Positions 34,986-44,514 of a DNA stretch of 64,000 bases are shown one piece after another. The translations under genes were made by a program, and so were the position numbers. Source of the DNA: Gimesia fumaroli. GTDB lineage: Bacteria; Planctomycetota; Planctomycetia; Planctomycetales; Planctomycetaceae. The DNA is taken from the NCBI RefSeq assembly GCF_007754425.1, contig NZ_CP037452.1, positions 2,827,164 through 2,891,163 on the forward strand, read 5' to 3'. Every line of letters starts with the position of its first letter. The stretch's first letter is position 1. Below the pieces are notes generated by a model. The model saw only the letters and a program-made list of their open reading frames with translations, was not told the DNA's origin and made no database searches.

Positions 34986-37682
34986 TCAGACGCGTTGATA
35001 TCGTTTGTAGCCTTCGAGTTCGAAATCGTGCAGGGTGCTTTCGAGCTTCTGTTTAATTTCCTGCAGGCGGTCGCTGTCTTCAATTTTGCGATCGTGTTCG
35101 TCAAGCACGTAAAAGACATCCACAACCTGGTCCAGGTGTGTTGAGATTTTCGCCATGACGACGGAAAGTCCCATGCGGCTGATCGCGCGTGAGACAATAT
35201 AGAGCAGGCCCGTGCGGTCGTGAGCGATGACATCGATAATCGTACAACGTTTGGAAGACTGGTTATCGATTTCCACGCGGCCCAGGTCGAATTCACCACT
35301 CAGGCTTGCTGATTCCTGGAAACGTTGGTTGTTTAAAAACATCGTTTTGGCATCGCTCTTGCCACTGACCGCGTTTCTGATTTCTTCTTCGATCTTATCG
35401 ATGCGGCTGCGGGGAACTTTTTTCTCATAATCGTTATCGATCACATGGAAACTGTCGACGACACCGCCGGAAACGCTGGTGGTAATGTGTGCGGAGACGA
35501 TCTCCATGCGTTTTGCGGTGAAGACACTGACCATACGGTGGAAGCAGGATTGCGAGTACATCGCCGGCGCAATCACATGATAATTGACCGTGCTGGTTTC
35601 GGGTTCAAATTCTCCTTCGACGACGATCTGATCAGCGGGAAGATCGTGCAGGATTTCAATATCAGCGGCAATCCGTTTAGAAGAGGACACCAACAGATAA
35701 TGCGGCGAAAACGAGTTAAATAGTTCTGTGAACCAGGTGTCAGCACTTTCCTCGTGCTCGGGCACTTGCGGGAGATTGAGATGGCTGCGGACGCGTTGTT
35801 TGACGCGTGCCAGTCGCTGATCTCGATGATAGCGGGAATGTTTTCCGCCGAGCAATAACATCGTCCGCTCATAGAGGTCTGCCAGCAGTTCTGATTTCCA
35901 GTCGGTAAACACGCCCGGACCGACGGCGGTAATGTCGGCAGCGGTCAGTACATACAGCATGCGTAATTTTTCGGGGCTGCCGACTTTCTGACTGAACGCG
36001 AACAGTATATCAGGATCTGAGATATCGCGACGAAACGCGAGGTGCGCCATCGTGAGATGTTCCAGGACCAGGAAGACCAGCAAATTCTTCTCTTCCTCTT
36101 TCAGGCCCATGCGAATCGCCGTTTCAGCAGCGATCATCGCGCCGACTTTGCTGTGGTCTTCTCCATATCCTTTCCCGATATCGTGTAACAGGATGGACAG
36201 ATTCAGAATGTCTTTCTTTTCGATATTCTGATAAGAACTTCCCAGGGCAGAGTCATCGTCGGTGAAGGTTTCTGATGCTTCGATGGCGCGAAATGTGTGT
36301 TCGTCAACGGTATAGCTGTGGTACTGATTGAACTGCAGCAGGCAGTAAGCGTGTTTCATGTAGGGGATCAGAATATTCAAGACCCCTGTTTCAAACATGA
36401 CTCGCAAGGTGGGGCCCAGGCTGTTACTCCGTGCGAGGATGTCGCGAAAGAGATCGATGGACCGGTTGGTCAGTGCGGATGGCAGCTTCAAGGCAGATTC
36501 GCGGATGGCGTCGAGCAAATCCGGGGCAATCGAGATCCCATACAGTGAGGCGGTATCGAACAGTCTGAGAATTTCTTCCAGATTGCTGCAAACTTGAGCC
36601 CGGTATTTGGGAACGACATCCAGATGATCGGGAACAATCTTGAGTATGGAATCGGAACGGTGGGTCATGAGAAAGTCATAGACCCGCGACAAAAATGGCT
36701 GCGGACGATGTGCCTTGATAAATCGCTCGGTGATCTCGGCGACGGCTTTACTGTGCCGGAAATATTCCTGCATCAGCAGTTCGACGGGGCGTTGCCCGTT
36801 TGTGCCTTGAACCTGGCGTTGTTCAGCCATCCAGAGCTGTGTATCTTTGGTAAACAGGTCCTGTTGCCGACCCGCTTCATAATGCAGTTGAATCCGAACT
36901 TTGAGCAGATAGTCTCGGGCATTTTTCAACGTACGGACATCGCGACTGGTGATCCGGCCATCCAGTCGTAACATGTCCAGATTCGCTGTCCCGTAACGGG
37001 CGAAGCCAACCCAGCGTAACAGATGAATATCGCGCAGACCACCCGGCGAACGTTTAATGTCGGGCTCCAGCTGCATCACCGCTCCACCGTGCTGCTTCCG
37101 CTCTTCCCAGCGGGCAGTGACACATTGCTCAAAAAAGATGCGTCTGCGGAATAAAACAACGTGCCGATAATAAGAACGAATCAGTTGTTCGGAGAGATGC
37201 TCATCTCCCCAGATTGAACGGGCTTCAATCATCGCGGTGGCGAACTCAGGTTCGGTGCGCGCCATTTTGACTGAGTCCACAATGGTTCTCACACTGTGTC
37301 CCAGTTTTAAGCCGGCATCCCAGCAGCTGCGAACAACGTCTCCAACAAATTGAGAGAACTCATCGACGATCTGGGTTCGATAGAGAAACAGCAGATCGAC
37401 ATCGGAATAAGGGGCCATCAGGCCGCGTCCCGAACCGCCGATTGCAAGAATCGCGCTGTTCTGCATCAGTAATTTCTGCTGTGCCTCAGGGAGCTGTTGC
37501 AGTTGATCCTGAATGATTTGCAGGATCAACTGTTCGATGGATTCGGCAATTGCGGTTGCGATCTGCAAGCCACTGGCGCCACTGCGCAGCAGTTCCTCTC
37601 CCCGTTGCCGGGCTTGCTCCACCTTAGTGCGGTAGACAACAAATTGTTGTGTCGAGCAGGGCGGAGAAGGCTGTGACATCAT
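34986..37682 (-). CDS. glnD: PII uridylyltransferase / uridylyl-removing enzyme GlnD
   Basis: 898 residues from the ATG at 37682 (a 37757 ATG would add 25 residues overlapping upstream DNA). Domains: nucleotidyltransferase with GSGRG (83-87) and DVD (94-96) metal ligands, the GlnD helical linker, an HD domain (HDIGKGYGEDHS) for UMP removal, and two C-terminal ACT domains that sense glutamine. It modifies Tyr51 of PII proteins. It is the last gene of an amtB-glnK-glnB-glnD run; E. coli GlnD is 890 residues. Confidence 0.96.
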   Translation of the reverse strand: MMSQPSPPCSTQQFVVYRTKVEQARQRGEELLRSGASGLQIATAIAESIEQLILQIIQDQLQQLPEAQQKLLMQNSAILAIGGSGRGLMAPYSDVDLLFLYRTQIVDEFSQFVGDVVRSCWDAGLKLGHSVRTIVDSVKMARTEPEFATAMIEARSIWGDEHLSEQLIRSYYRHVVLFRRRIFFEQCVTARWEERKQHGGAVMQLEPDIKRSPGGLRDIHLLRWVGFARYGTANLDMLRLDGRITSRDVRTLKNARDYLLKVRIQLHYEAGRQQDLFTKDTQLWMAEQRQVQGTNGQRPVELLMQEYFRHSKAVAEITERFIKAHRPQPFLSRVYDFLMTHRSDSILKIVPDHLDVVPKYRAQVCSNLEEILRLFDTASLYGISIAPDLLDAIRESALKLPSALTNRSIDLFRDILARSNSLGPTLRVMFETGVLNILIPYMKHAYCLLQFNQYHSYTVDEHTFRAIEASETFTDDDSALGSSYQNIEKKDILNLSILLHDIGKGYGEDHSKVGAMIAAETAIRMGLKEEEKNLLVFLVLEHLTMAHLAFRRDISDPDILFAFSQKVGSPEKLRMLYVLTAADITAVGPGVFTDWKSELLADLYERTMLLLGGKHSRYHRDQRLARVKQRVRSHLNLPQVPEHEESADTWFTELFNSFSPHYLLVSSSKRIAADIEILHDLPADQIVVEGEFEPETSTVNYHVIAPAMYSQSCFHRMVSVFTAKRMEIVSAHITTSVSGGVVDSFHVIDNDYEKKVPRSRIDKIEEEIRNAVSGKSDAKTMFLNNQRFQESASLSGEFDLGRVEIDNQSSKRCTIIDVIAHDRTGLLYIVSRAISRMGLSVVMAKISTHLDQVVDVFYVLDEHDRKIEDSDRLQEIKQKLESTLHDFELEGYKRYQRV

Positions 37683-37765
37683 CGGTTCCAGGCTGAAACG
37701 AAAAAGAAAAAATGGTTGTGGCCCGGGGTCATGACAGGAATTCGCAACGTGAAGCAATCAGTTAA

Positions 37766-38104
<339 letters not shown>

Positions 38105-38200
38105 CTAAGATTTCTTTCGAAAAGCCAAAATTCGATTCATGCCAGGAATGATGTAAAGCAAAAGGGAGCAAAATTGCGCCCCTCGCTTTACAGTCATTTG

Positions 38201-38584
<384 letters not shown>

Positions 38585-38726
38585 TCAGAAACCCAAGCGA
38601 CTATCACACTTACCTATTATATCGCATTTGGAGAGAAATCTCGATACCTCAATTTAAAATCCCCAAAAACAATAAAAACTATTGGCCTGAAAGGCCATTC
38701 AGGACCACTTTCCGGAACATGAGCAA

Positions 38727-38751
38727 GAGAGCCAGCCCGGTGCTGACTCTC
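38727..38751 (-). terminator. Hairpin between amtB and PII genes
   Basis: GAGAGCCAGC with GCTGACTCTC, a 10-bp stem with one mismatch and a 5-base loop, 14 bases past the amtB stop. There is no clear T-run. It may attenuate rather than end transcription into the PII genes. Confidence 0.45.
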
Positions 38752-38764
38752 TCTACTCAGCATG

Positions 38765-40189
38765 TTATAGGAAAATGTATCCCTCTTCACCATGTTGACT
38801 CAGGTCAAGACCCTGAATTTCACCATCTTTACTGACCCGCAGGCCCATCGTTAAGTCAATCAGCTTCAGGATGATGATGGTTCCGATCACGGAAATCACA
38901 ATCGCCGCAGCGACACTGACAAACTGATTGATCAACTGTTGCGAATTTCCTTCCAGTAAGCCGGAACCTTCCGCATCTCCTGTAATCGCTCTGGTCGCAA
39001 AGACACCAGTGAGGAGAGCCCCCACAGTTCCTCCGACGCCATGAACACCAAAGGCATCCAGCGAGTCATCGTATTTGAATTTTGATTTCAGAGTAGTACA
39101 GGCAAAATAGCAGGCAAACCCTGCAATCAGACCTAAAATAATTCCTGATAAAGGAGTCACGGTCCCACAGGCGGGGGTGATGCAGACCAGACCTGCGACC
39201 GCACCAGAACAAGCACCCAGAATACTCGGTTTCCCGTTATAAAACCACTCGGCAGCAGCCCAGGCAAGAACTCCCGCGGCGGCAGCCAGATGCGTGGCGA
39301 CAAACGCATTGACGGCGTCCGCATTCGCTGCACCAGCACTACCCGCGTTGAAGCCGAACCAGCCGACCCACAGCATGGTGGCCCCGATGAAAGTATAGGT
39401 CAAATTATGAGGTGGCATTGGCTCTTGTCCATAACCGAGGCGTTTTCCGAGCAATATAGCACAGACTAATGCTGAAAAACCAGAGCTAATGTGTACAACA
39501 GTCCCTCCCGCGAAGTCAAACGCAGGGAACGCTGCACCCTCATTCCATTCACACAACCAGCCAGTATCTGACCAGACCCAATGTGCGATGGGGCAATAGA
39601 TAAAAGTTCCCCAGAGGACTGAGAAGACGACCATCGAACTGAATTTCATCCGTTCGGCAAATGCGCCACAGATCAGGGCGGGTGTAATAATGAAAAACAT
39701 CATTTGGAAAACCATAAACAGTGAGGTCGGGATGGCACCATTGTCAGGCACAACAACCGCACCATCTTTCCAGGTTGGGATGATTCCTTTCAGCAGGACA
39801 TGGTCAAAACCACCGACAAAACCACCGAGAATGTCAGATCCGAAGGCAAGGCTGTAGCCCCAGAGTGCCCAGATCACAGACATCAGCCCCATCAGAAATA
39901 TACATTGCATCATGACGCCGAGAATGTTCTTTTTCCGGACCAGTCCACCATAAAACAGAGCCAGACCCGGGGCGGTCATCATCAAAACCAAAGCAGATGA
40001 GACCATCATCCAAGCCATGTCGGCACCATTTAAGGCAACAGAAGCTTCTAATTGAGCAGGCGCTTCTGCACCAGAGGGCAAGGGGGGAGGATTAGATGCT
40101 TCGTCTGCGAAGATCTCTCCGTTACCCAATAGACTTAAATAGCATGTTAAAAATGTACAGTACGTAATCTGTCTGTAGACTCTCCTCAT
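38765..40189 (-). CDS. amtB: Ammonium transporter AmtB
   Basis: 474 residues from the ATG at 40189 (GGAAAGG upstream; 52 upstream codons are open but hold no conserved sequence). A signal peptide (to about residue 25) and 11 membrane helices make up an Amt/Rh channel for NH4+/NH3 uptake. The twin-His pore residues lie in GGTVVHISSG and DAFGVHGVGG. The family core is ~400 residues; the N-terminal Pro/Ala-rich loop is extra. It heads the nitrogen operon and would be blocked by GlnK. Confidence 0.95.
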   Translation of the reverse strand: MRRVYRQITYCTFLTCYLSLLGNGEIFADEASNPPPLPSGAEAPAQLEASVALNGADMAWMMVSSALVLMMTAPGLALFYGGLVRKKNILGVMMQCIFLMGLMSVIWALWGYSLAFGSDILGGFVGGFDHVLLKGIIPTWKDGAVVVPDNGAIPTSLFMVFQMMFFIITPALICGAFAERMKFSSMVVFSVLWGTFIYCPIAHWVWSDTGWLCEWNEGAAFPAFDFAGGTVVHISSGFSALVCAILLGKRLGYGQEPMPPHNLTYTFIGATMLWVGWFGFNAGSAGAANADAVNAFVATHLAAAAGVLAWAAAEWFYNGKPSILGACSGAVAGLVCITPACGTVTPLSGIILGLIAGFACYFACTTLKSKFKYDDSLDAFGVHGVGGTVGALLTGVFATRAITGDAEGSGLLEGNSQQLINQFVSVAAAIVISVIGTIIILKLIDLTMGLRVSKDGEIQGLDLSQHGEEGYIFL

Positions 40190-40485
40190 TACAGGGGCCT
40201 TTCCGAGCGCAAATAAATTGTCAAAGCAGTGAGCGAGCGCTTTGGTTCTCTGAATTGATCGGACGATCTGTTTGTGAAATAACCAGTTCAGACGATTCTG
40301 TTTGAGCGCAGTTTCATCTAATTTGATTTTTTTCTTCAACCGCAATTGCGGTCGGACGTAACAGACTTCACCATATCCACGTCTAACATGATCTTACGAT
40401 CAAACCAGTTAACGCGTCAGTCTAACAAAGCGTCAGCGTAAAATCACCTATACCGGAACGGGTTTTGTTCAGGTTTGTTTAAGAT
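40190..40485. other. Divergent promoter region for amtB and the prepilin peptidase
   Basis: About 300 bases with an open but unconserved extension of the amtB frame to 40345. A perfect 14-bp palindrome, ACCGCAATTGCGGT, lies at 40339-40352 and is a candidate operator. No sigma-54 -24/-12 match was found. Confidence 0.4.
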
Positions 40486-41583
40486 ATGGTTTACTTACAA
40501 ATTAAACACTTGAATACTGTTCTGCCGGCAGAATTCGTACTCCTGGTGCCCTGCGCCATATTATTTCTGCTCGGAACAATTGTGGGGCAGGGGATCAATG
40601 CCTGGGTGAGGCGGATGTCGCTCAAGCCGGTGATTCAGCCTCTCTCGCGCTGCCAGGCATGTGGTGCGCGTATTTCGCGCTGGAAGCTGATCCCTGTAGT
40701 GCGCTGGATTCCACTTCAGAATCGGTGCGCCCAATGTTCGCAACCTCTCCCTCGCTCAGAGGTTTTCCTGGAAGTGGCGACCGGGGCGTTGTTTGCGTTT
40801 TATTATTTTATGGTCGTACAACTCCGTTGTCTGGATATTCCTTCGGTCATTCCCCCTGAAGGAATGTTTGAATGGCGGCTGCTCAATCACTATGCGTTAC
40901 TGACATTGCTGGTGGCGGCGACCAGTATTGATTTTCGTGAATATCTGATTCCCGATCAGATCACGGTGACCGGCATGATCATTGGCGTCGCAGGAGCGAC
41001 GATTGCCGGGCAACTGCAGATCATTCATTTCTGGGTCGACTGGAATCAGGCAATTCCCGGCTTATCAGGCCCTTATATTCCTGACTGGATCAAAGTACAT
41101 TCTCACTGGCACGGTTTGACCTGGAGTCTGGCGGGGTTGATTGCCGGAGGGGGACTGACCTGGGGGTTGAGGCTGGTCTCTTCGGTCATGCTCGGTCAGG
41201 AAGCGTTAGGGCTGGGTGATGTGACTCTGATGGCGATGGTCGGCAGCTTTCTGGGTTGGCAACCGATTCTCCCGATTCTGTTGCTGGCGCCCCTTTGTGG
41301 ATTGCTGATCGGCTTTATCAGTCGTGCGGCGACGGGAAAAACCTATCTGCCTTACGGCCCTTATCTCTGTGCGGCAACGTTAATCGTCTTGATGGGCTGG
41401 CGCTGGATCTGGCTAGCGGAATGGCCGGCAGCGGTTCCGGGGGCTCCTCCCGAATTTTCGATCCGCAAGTTATTTGGCGATGCGCTGGGGCTGGCGATGA
41501 TCGGTGGAATTGCGCTGGGAGCGTTAATTCTGATGCTGTTTCTGCTGCGAATTTATCGGGCGATTCCAGTGAAACGTCGCTGA
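40486..41583 (+). CDS. Type IV prepilin peptidase, A24 family
   Basis: 365 residues, about eight membrane helices. Near the N-terminus is a zinc-finger-like CQACGARIS...CAQCSQPLP block with two CxxC pairs, typical of PilD-type enzymes. Aspartyl protease residues are in DFREYLIPDQI and GLGDVTLM. It would cleave and N-methylate prepilin-like substrates such as the DUF1559 protein at 20645. A ~60-residue insert between the catalytic helices makes it longer than the usual ~270 residues. Confidence 0.93.
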   Translation: MVYLQIKHLNTVLPAEFVLLVPCAILFLLGTIVGQGINAWVRRMSLKPVIQPLSRCQACGARISRWKLIPVVRWIPLQNRCAQCSQPLPRSEVFLEVATGALFAFYYFMVVQLRCLDIPSVIPPEGMFEWRLLNHYALLTLLVAATSIDFREYLIPDQITVTGMIIGVAGATIAGQLQIIHFWVDWNQAIPGLSGPYIPDWIKVHSHWHGLTWSLAGLIAGGGLTWGLRLVSSVMLGQEALGLGDVTLMAMVGSFLGWQPILPILLLAPLCGLLIGFISRAATGKTYLPYGPYLCAATLIVLMGWRWIWLAEWPAAVPGAPPEFSIRKLFGDALGLAMIGGIALGALILMLFLLRIYRAIPVKRR

Positions 41584-41627
41584 AAACGCAGGCATCACTG
41601 GGAGATTGAAGCAGTTATGGTTCTGAT

Positions 41628-42125
41628 TCAGATCAGATCCAGTTTCTTGTGCCGCCGTTGAGGAGGCCGAGAACATTCGTCACAGATGCCATACACTTCA
41701 AGGCGATGCTCGTTCATGCGGAAATTGATCTGGTCCGCGAGCTTTTGCAGAATTTCCGCAATGTCGTCGTTCTGGAATTCAAACAGTTCCCCGCAACTTT
41801 TGCAGATGAAATGATCGTGCTGCGGATAGCCGTAATCGTGCTCGTAAACGTCGCGGTCGTTGGTTCGAGCCACTTTTCGCAGCAGGCCGGCATCTTCCAG
41901 CCAGCCCAGCGTGCGGTAAACAGTAGAGCGGCTGACGCGCCGTCCTGTTTTTTGCGCGGACATCCGGTCGACCAGTTGGTCGGCATCAAAATGTTCGTGG
42001 GAAGAGAAAACTTCAGCAACGATCAACTCACGTTCCTGAGTTAATCTCATTCCCTTTGTGGCCAGGTACTCTCTGAATTTCTCGGTGGGAGAAACAGCGA
42101 TTTCCAGGCTTTCAAAATTGAGCAC
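41628..42125 (-). CDS. Fur-family transcriptional regulator
   Basis: 165 residues, GTG start with AGGAAGAG upstream. A winged-helix N-terminus (15-90, RRVSRSTVYRTLGWL) precedes the metal-binding and dimer domain with HDHF (103-106) and structural-zinc CxxC pairs at 108-111 and 148-151. It is an iron, zinc, peroxide or similar metal-sensing repressor; the specific metal is not decidable. It follows a shorter Fur-like gene with 77% identity in the DNA-binding domain. Confidence 0.93.
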   Translation of the reverse strand: MLNFESLEIAVSPTEKFREYLATKGMRLTQERELIVAEVFSSHEHFDADQLVDRMSAQKTGRRVSRSTVYRTLGWLEDAGLLRKVARTNDRDVYEHDYGYPQHDHFICKSCGELFEFQNDDIAEILQKLADQINFRMNEHRLEVYGICDECSRPPQRRHKKLDLI

Positions 42126-42165
42126 TGTTTATCTCTTCCTCTTCTAAAGTCGTCAGGTACGCGGG

Positions 42166-42465
42166 TTATTCTGATTCAGGTTGATAAATATCGCGGTCGT
42201 TTTCACGTCCCACTTTTCGCAGCAGACCGGCCTCTTCCAACCAACCAATTGTGCGGTAGACCGTCGAGCGACTCACGCGACGCCCGACGCCTTGATCTGC
42301 CATTCGCTCAACCAGTTGGTCTGCGTCAAACTGTTCGGAAGAAGAGAACATTTCATTCACGATTAACTCTCGTTCCAGAGTTAATCTCATCCCCTTCGTC
42401 TCCAGGTACTCTCTGAATTTCTCAACAGGAGACATCGCGATCCCCAGACTATTCAAGTCGAGCAC
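42166..42465 (-). CDS. DNA-binding-domain-only Fur paralog (truncated duplicate)
   Basis: 99 residues from a GTG homologous to that of the neighbouring fur, with the same AGGAAGAGA ribosome-binding site. An ATG 18 bases upstream is less likely. Residues 1-94 align without gaps to the Fur next door (72 of 94 identical) and include the whole winged helix. Then it ends with QPESE where Fur continues into its metal and dimer domain. It has no CxxC and no HDHF. It may be a decaying duplicate or a working small DNA-binding protein; the open frame and well-kept sequence favour the latter. Confidence 0.85.
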   Translation of the reverse strand: MLDLNSLGIAMSPVEKFREYLETKGMRLTLERELIVNEMFSSSEQFDADQLVERMADQGVGRRVSRSTVYRTIGWLEEAGLLRKVGRENDRDIYQPESE

Positions 42466-42485
42466 AGTTGGTCTCTTCCTCATTT

Positions 42486-42508
42486 ATCTCTACTACAGCA
42501 ATAGAGAT
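42486..42508. promoter_or_regulatory. Inverted repeat between flgM-like and fur duplicate
   Basis: ATCTCTA-N9-TAGAGAT, a 7-bp dyad of 23 bases just past the flgM-like stop and 21 bases before the Fur-like GTG. It may be an operator or a short 3' hairpin. Confidence 0.35.
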
Positions 42509-42510
42509 GA

Positions 42511-42981
42511 TTACTCGGAGTCGCTGAATTGATCCAGCAGGCGACTTAAAGCGGCGTCCAGCTTTTCGTCGGTCTCGTAAGTCCCATCATCAATGGCTGC
42601 CTTGATTTGTGCTAACCGTTCTGCTCGCATTTCAGAGTCGTTCGTCATTTCATCCAGCATACGCCCTGCAGACGAGATCTCTAATTCATCTTGCGGCGAA
42701 GAGATCGGCTTCGAGGCAGGCGTCTTATTGGTGTTGGTATTGCTCGGACCGATCTGCTTACTGATAGGTGATGATCCGGAAATAGAACTAGTGCCGTTAA
42801 CATCCATGGCGGCATTCCCCCTGTCACTTGATCCTGAACCAGTCGGGGGAGAATTCTCCCGACCATTAGTTACTGTATGAGGTTCATGATATCGTAAGAC
42901 GGGGGATCGATTCAACTGGTAGTCTGCAGTCATCGCCAATTCTTTCATTGAATTCACTGAATTCAAGTGATTTTGCCCCAT
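42511..42981 (-). CDS. flgM: FlgM-like anti-sigma-28 factor
   Basis: About 156 residues. The N-terminal ~100 are Ser/Pro/Asn-rich and probably disordered. The C-terminal ~60 (EISSAGRMLDEM, then RLAQIKAAIDDGTYETDEK) match the FlgM sigma-binding helices, including the GTY-x-x-D block. FlgM holds sigma-28 until the hook is complete and is exported through the FliPQR/FlhB gate encoded at the window start. It is separated from the flagellar cluster by ~30 kb. The start is uncertain (ATGs at 42981, 42948 and 42933, none with a good ribosome-binding site). Confidence 0.78.
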   Translation of the reverse strand: MGQNHLNSVNSMKELAMTADYQLNRSPVLRYHEPHTVTNGRENSPPTGSGSSDRGNAAMDVNGTSSISGSSPISKQIGPSNTNTNKTPASKPISSPQDELEISSAGRMLDEMTNDSEMRAERLAQIKAAIDDGTYETDEKLDAALSRLLDQFSDSE

Positions 42982-43334
42982 AATGTAGCAAAGGAACACC
43001 TGTTTTCAGATTGTCATCAATATTGAATGTCGAATGGCTTCCTGCACATCCTCCAGCTCAATGGTATGTAAAACGAGATAGGGCTTAGTAGTAAGACATG
43101 TTCCTATGTCTTTACGGCCTCAATCGTTGAGGGGAGTCTGAACCTTAATTCCATCGACGCAGCGATTGTAAAAAGTTTAATTCCGGAACAGGAAAACCGC
43201 CGTTTGAGACAGGACACGTTGACTCGTAACGATTATGCGGATTACAGGGAGGGGGAAATCCCTGAACTCAAGCCCGAGTGAGACTTTTTTTATTAAGTAG
43301 TTCAAAACACATGGTTTATGTGAAAAGAATCGGT
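42982..43334. other. Intergenic region with a start-less open frame
   Basis: 353 bases. On the plus strand 43072-43281 is open for 69 codons without any ATG, GTG or usable TTG. The last ~45 codons translate to plausible protein (NSIDAAIVKSLIPEQE then NDYADYREGE), ending TGA and then a T-run. It may be a gene relic. A small hairpin CAGGGA/TCCCTG lies at 43245-43264. Confidence 0.3.
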
Positions 43335-44474
43335 TTAGCCACGGGCATAAGGACCAGTGGCGATGCCTTGGAACCGCTCGAGGCCCGCTTTCAGGACTTC
43401 GCGAACTGCTCCGGGAACCTGCTCAATCTGTTCCCGATCGACATCCAGGTGAGTACAGGCGCGGAGTCGCGTCTGTCCCATCGCGCCAATGCCGACGCCG
43501 ACCTCGTGCAGCGCTTTTGATAGTTGCATGGCGTTACCCAGATCAGGGTGGATATCAAAGAAGACCAGGTTGGTTTCTGTTTCTGCAGGATTTGTGGTGA
43601 TGCCTTCAATCGGCGCCAGTTGCTCGGCGAGGAAGCGTGCGTTGTCGTGGTCCTGCTGCAGTCGTTCGATATTGTTTTCCAGTGCATACACACAGGCAGC
43701 GGCGACGATTCCGGCTTGCCGGAGGGCACCGCCGAAGACTTTTCGCGAGCGGCGTGCTTTGGCAATCTCTTCTTTCGAGCCGGCGAGAATGGAACCCATG
43801 GGGCAACCCAGGCCTTTGGAAAAGCAGATGGAAATCGTATCGAGGGGAGCACAGACGTCCTTGATTGAATAGCCGGCGGCAACCGTGGCGTTGAAGATCC
43901 GCGCACCGTCCATGTGTGTTTTCAAACCGTTTTCGTGAGCCCAGTCACAAATTTCGGTGAGTTGATCGAGCGGGTAATAGTGACCGCCGCCGGCGTTTGT
44001 TGTATTTTCGACGCATAATAGCCGGGTGCGACACAGGTGCTGGTCATCGGCGCGAATCTTTCCACGTAGTGTGTCCAGATTCAGCATGCCTTTCTCGCCG
44101 GTCAGGGTACGGCAGCTGACGCCACTTAAGATGGCCGGTCCGCCTCCTTCAAACATGGCGATGTGCCCCAGTTCATGAATCAGCAGTTCATCGCCGGGAA
44201 GGCAGTGTGATCTCAGCCCCATCTGATTGGACTGCGTGCCCGAACAGGCAAAGACGGCCGCTTCCTTACCCAGCATGTCGCAGATCATCGCTTCCAGACG
44301 ATTCACGGTCGGGTCTTCCCCGTTCATGTCATCACCCAGCTCGGCGGTCATCATTGCCTCTAACATTTCGGGCGTGGGTTTGGTTTTGGTGTCGCTACGG
44401 AGATCGATATAGGCAGGACTGTGCGGATCCACGGCTGGTTTCCTTGTCTTTGATTCTAATAGTGTTTGATTCAT
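43335..44474 (-). CDS. Low-specificity L-threonine aldolase
   Basis: 379 residues from the ATG at 44474 (GGAG upstream; a start 27 bases earlier has no such site). PLP fold type I. It begins with IDLRSDTKTKPTPEM, has MNGEDPTVNRLE, and the PLP-binding Lys lies in ICFSKGLGCPMGS. It cleaves L-threonine or allo-threonine to glycine and acetaldehyde. It is about 30 residues longer than E. coli LtaE, mainly at the ends. It lies 40 bases downstream of the larE gene. Confidence 0.93.
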   Translation of the reverse strand: MNQTLLESKTRKPAVDPHSPAYIDLRSDTKTKPTPEMLEAMMTAELGDDMNGEDPTVNRLEAMICDMLGKEAAVFACSGTQSNQMGLRSHCLPGDELLIHELGHIAMFEGGGPAILSGVSCRTLTGEKGMLNLDTLRGKIRADDQHLCRTRLLCVENTTNAGGGHYYPLDQLTEICDWAHENGLKTHMDGARIFNATVAAGYSIKDVCAPLDTISICFSKGLGCPMGSILAGSKEEIAKARRSRKVFGGALRQAGIVAAACVYALENNIERLQQDHDNARFLAEQLAPIEGITTNPAETETNLVFFDIHPDLGNAMQLSKALHEVGVGIGAMGQTRLRACTHLDVDREQIEQVPGAVREVLKAGLERFQGIATGPYARG

Positions 44475-44514
44475 TTTGCTCCGGAAGTGCGCGGATTGCA
44501 ATTCCCTGGGAGTC

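Noticed and set aside
40190-40345. 52-codon N-terminal extension of AmtB
   Set aside because: It is not like any Amt sequence and would precede a good signal peptide that has its own ribosome-binding site.
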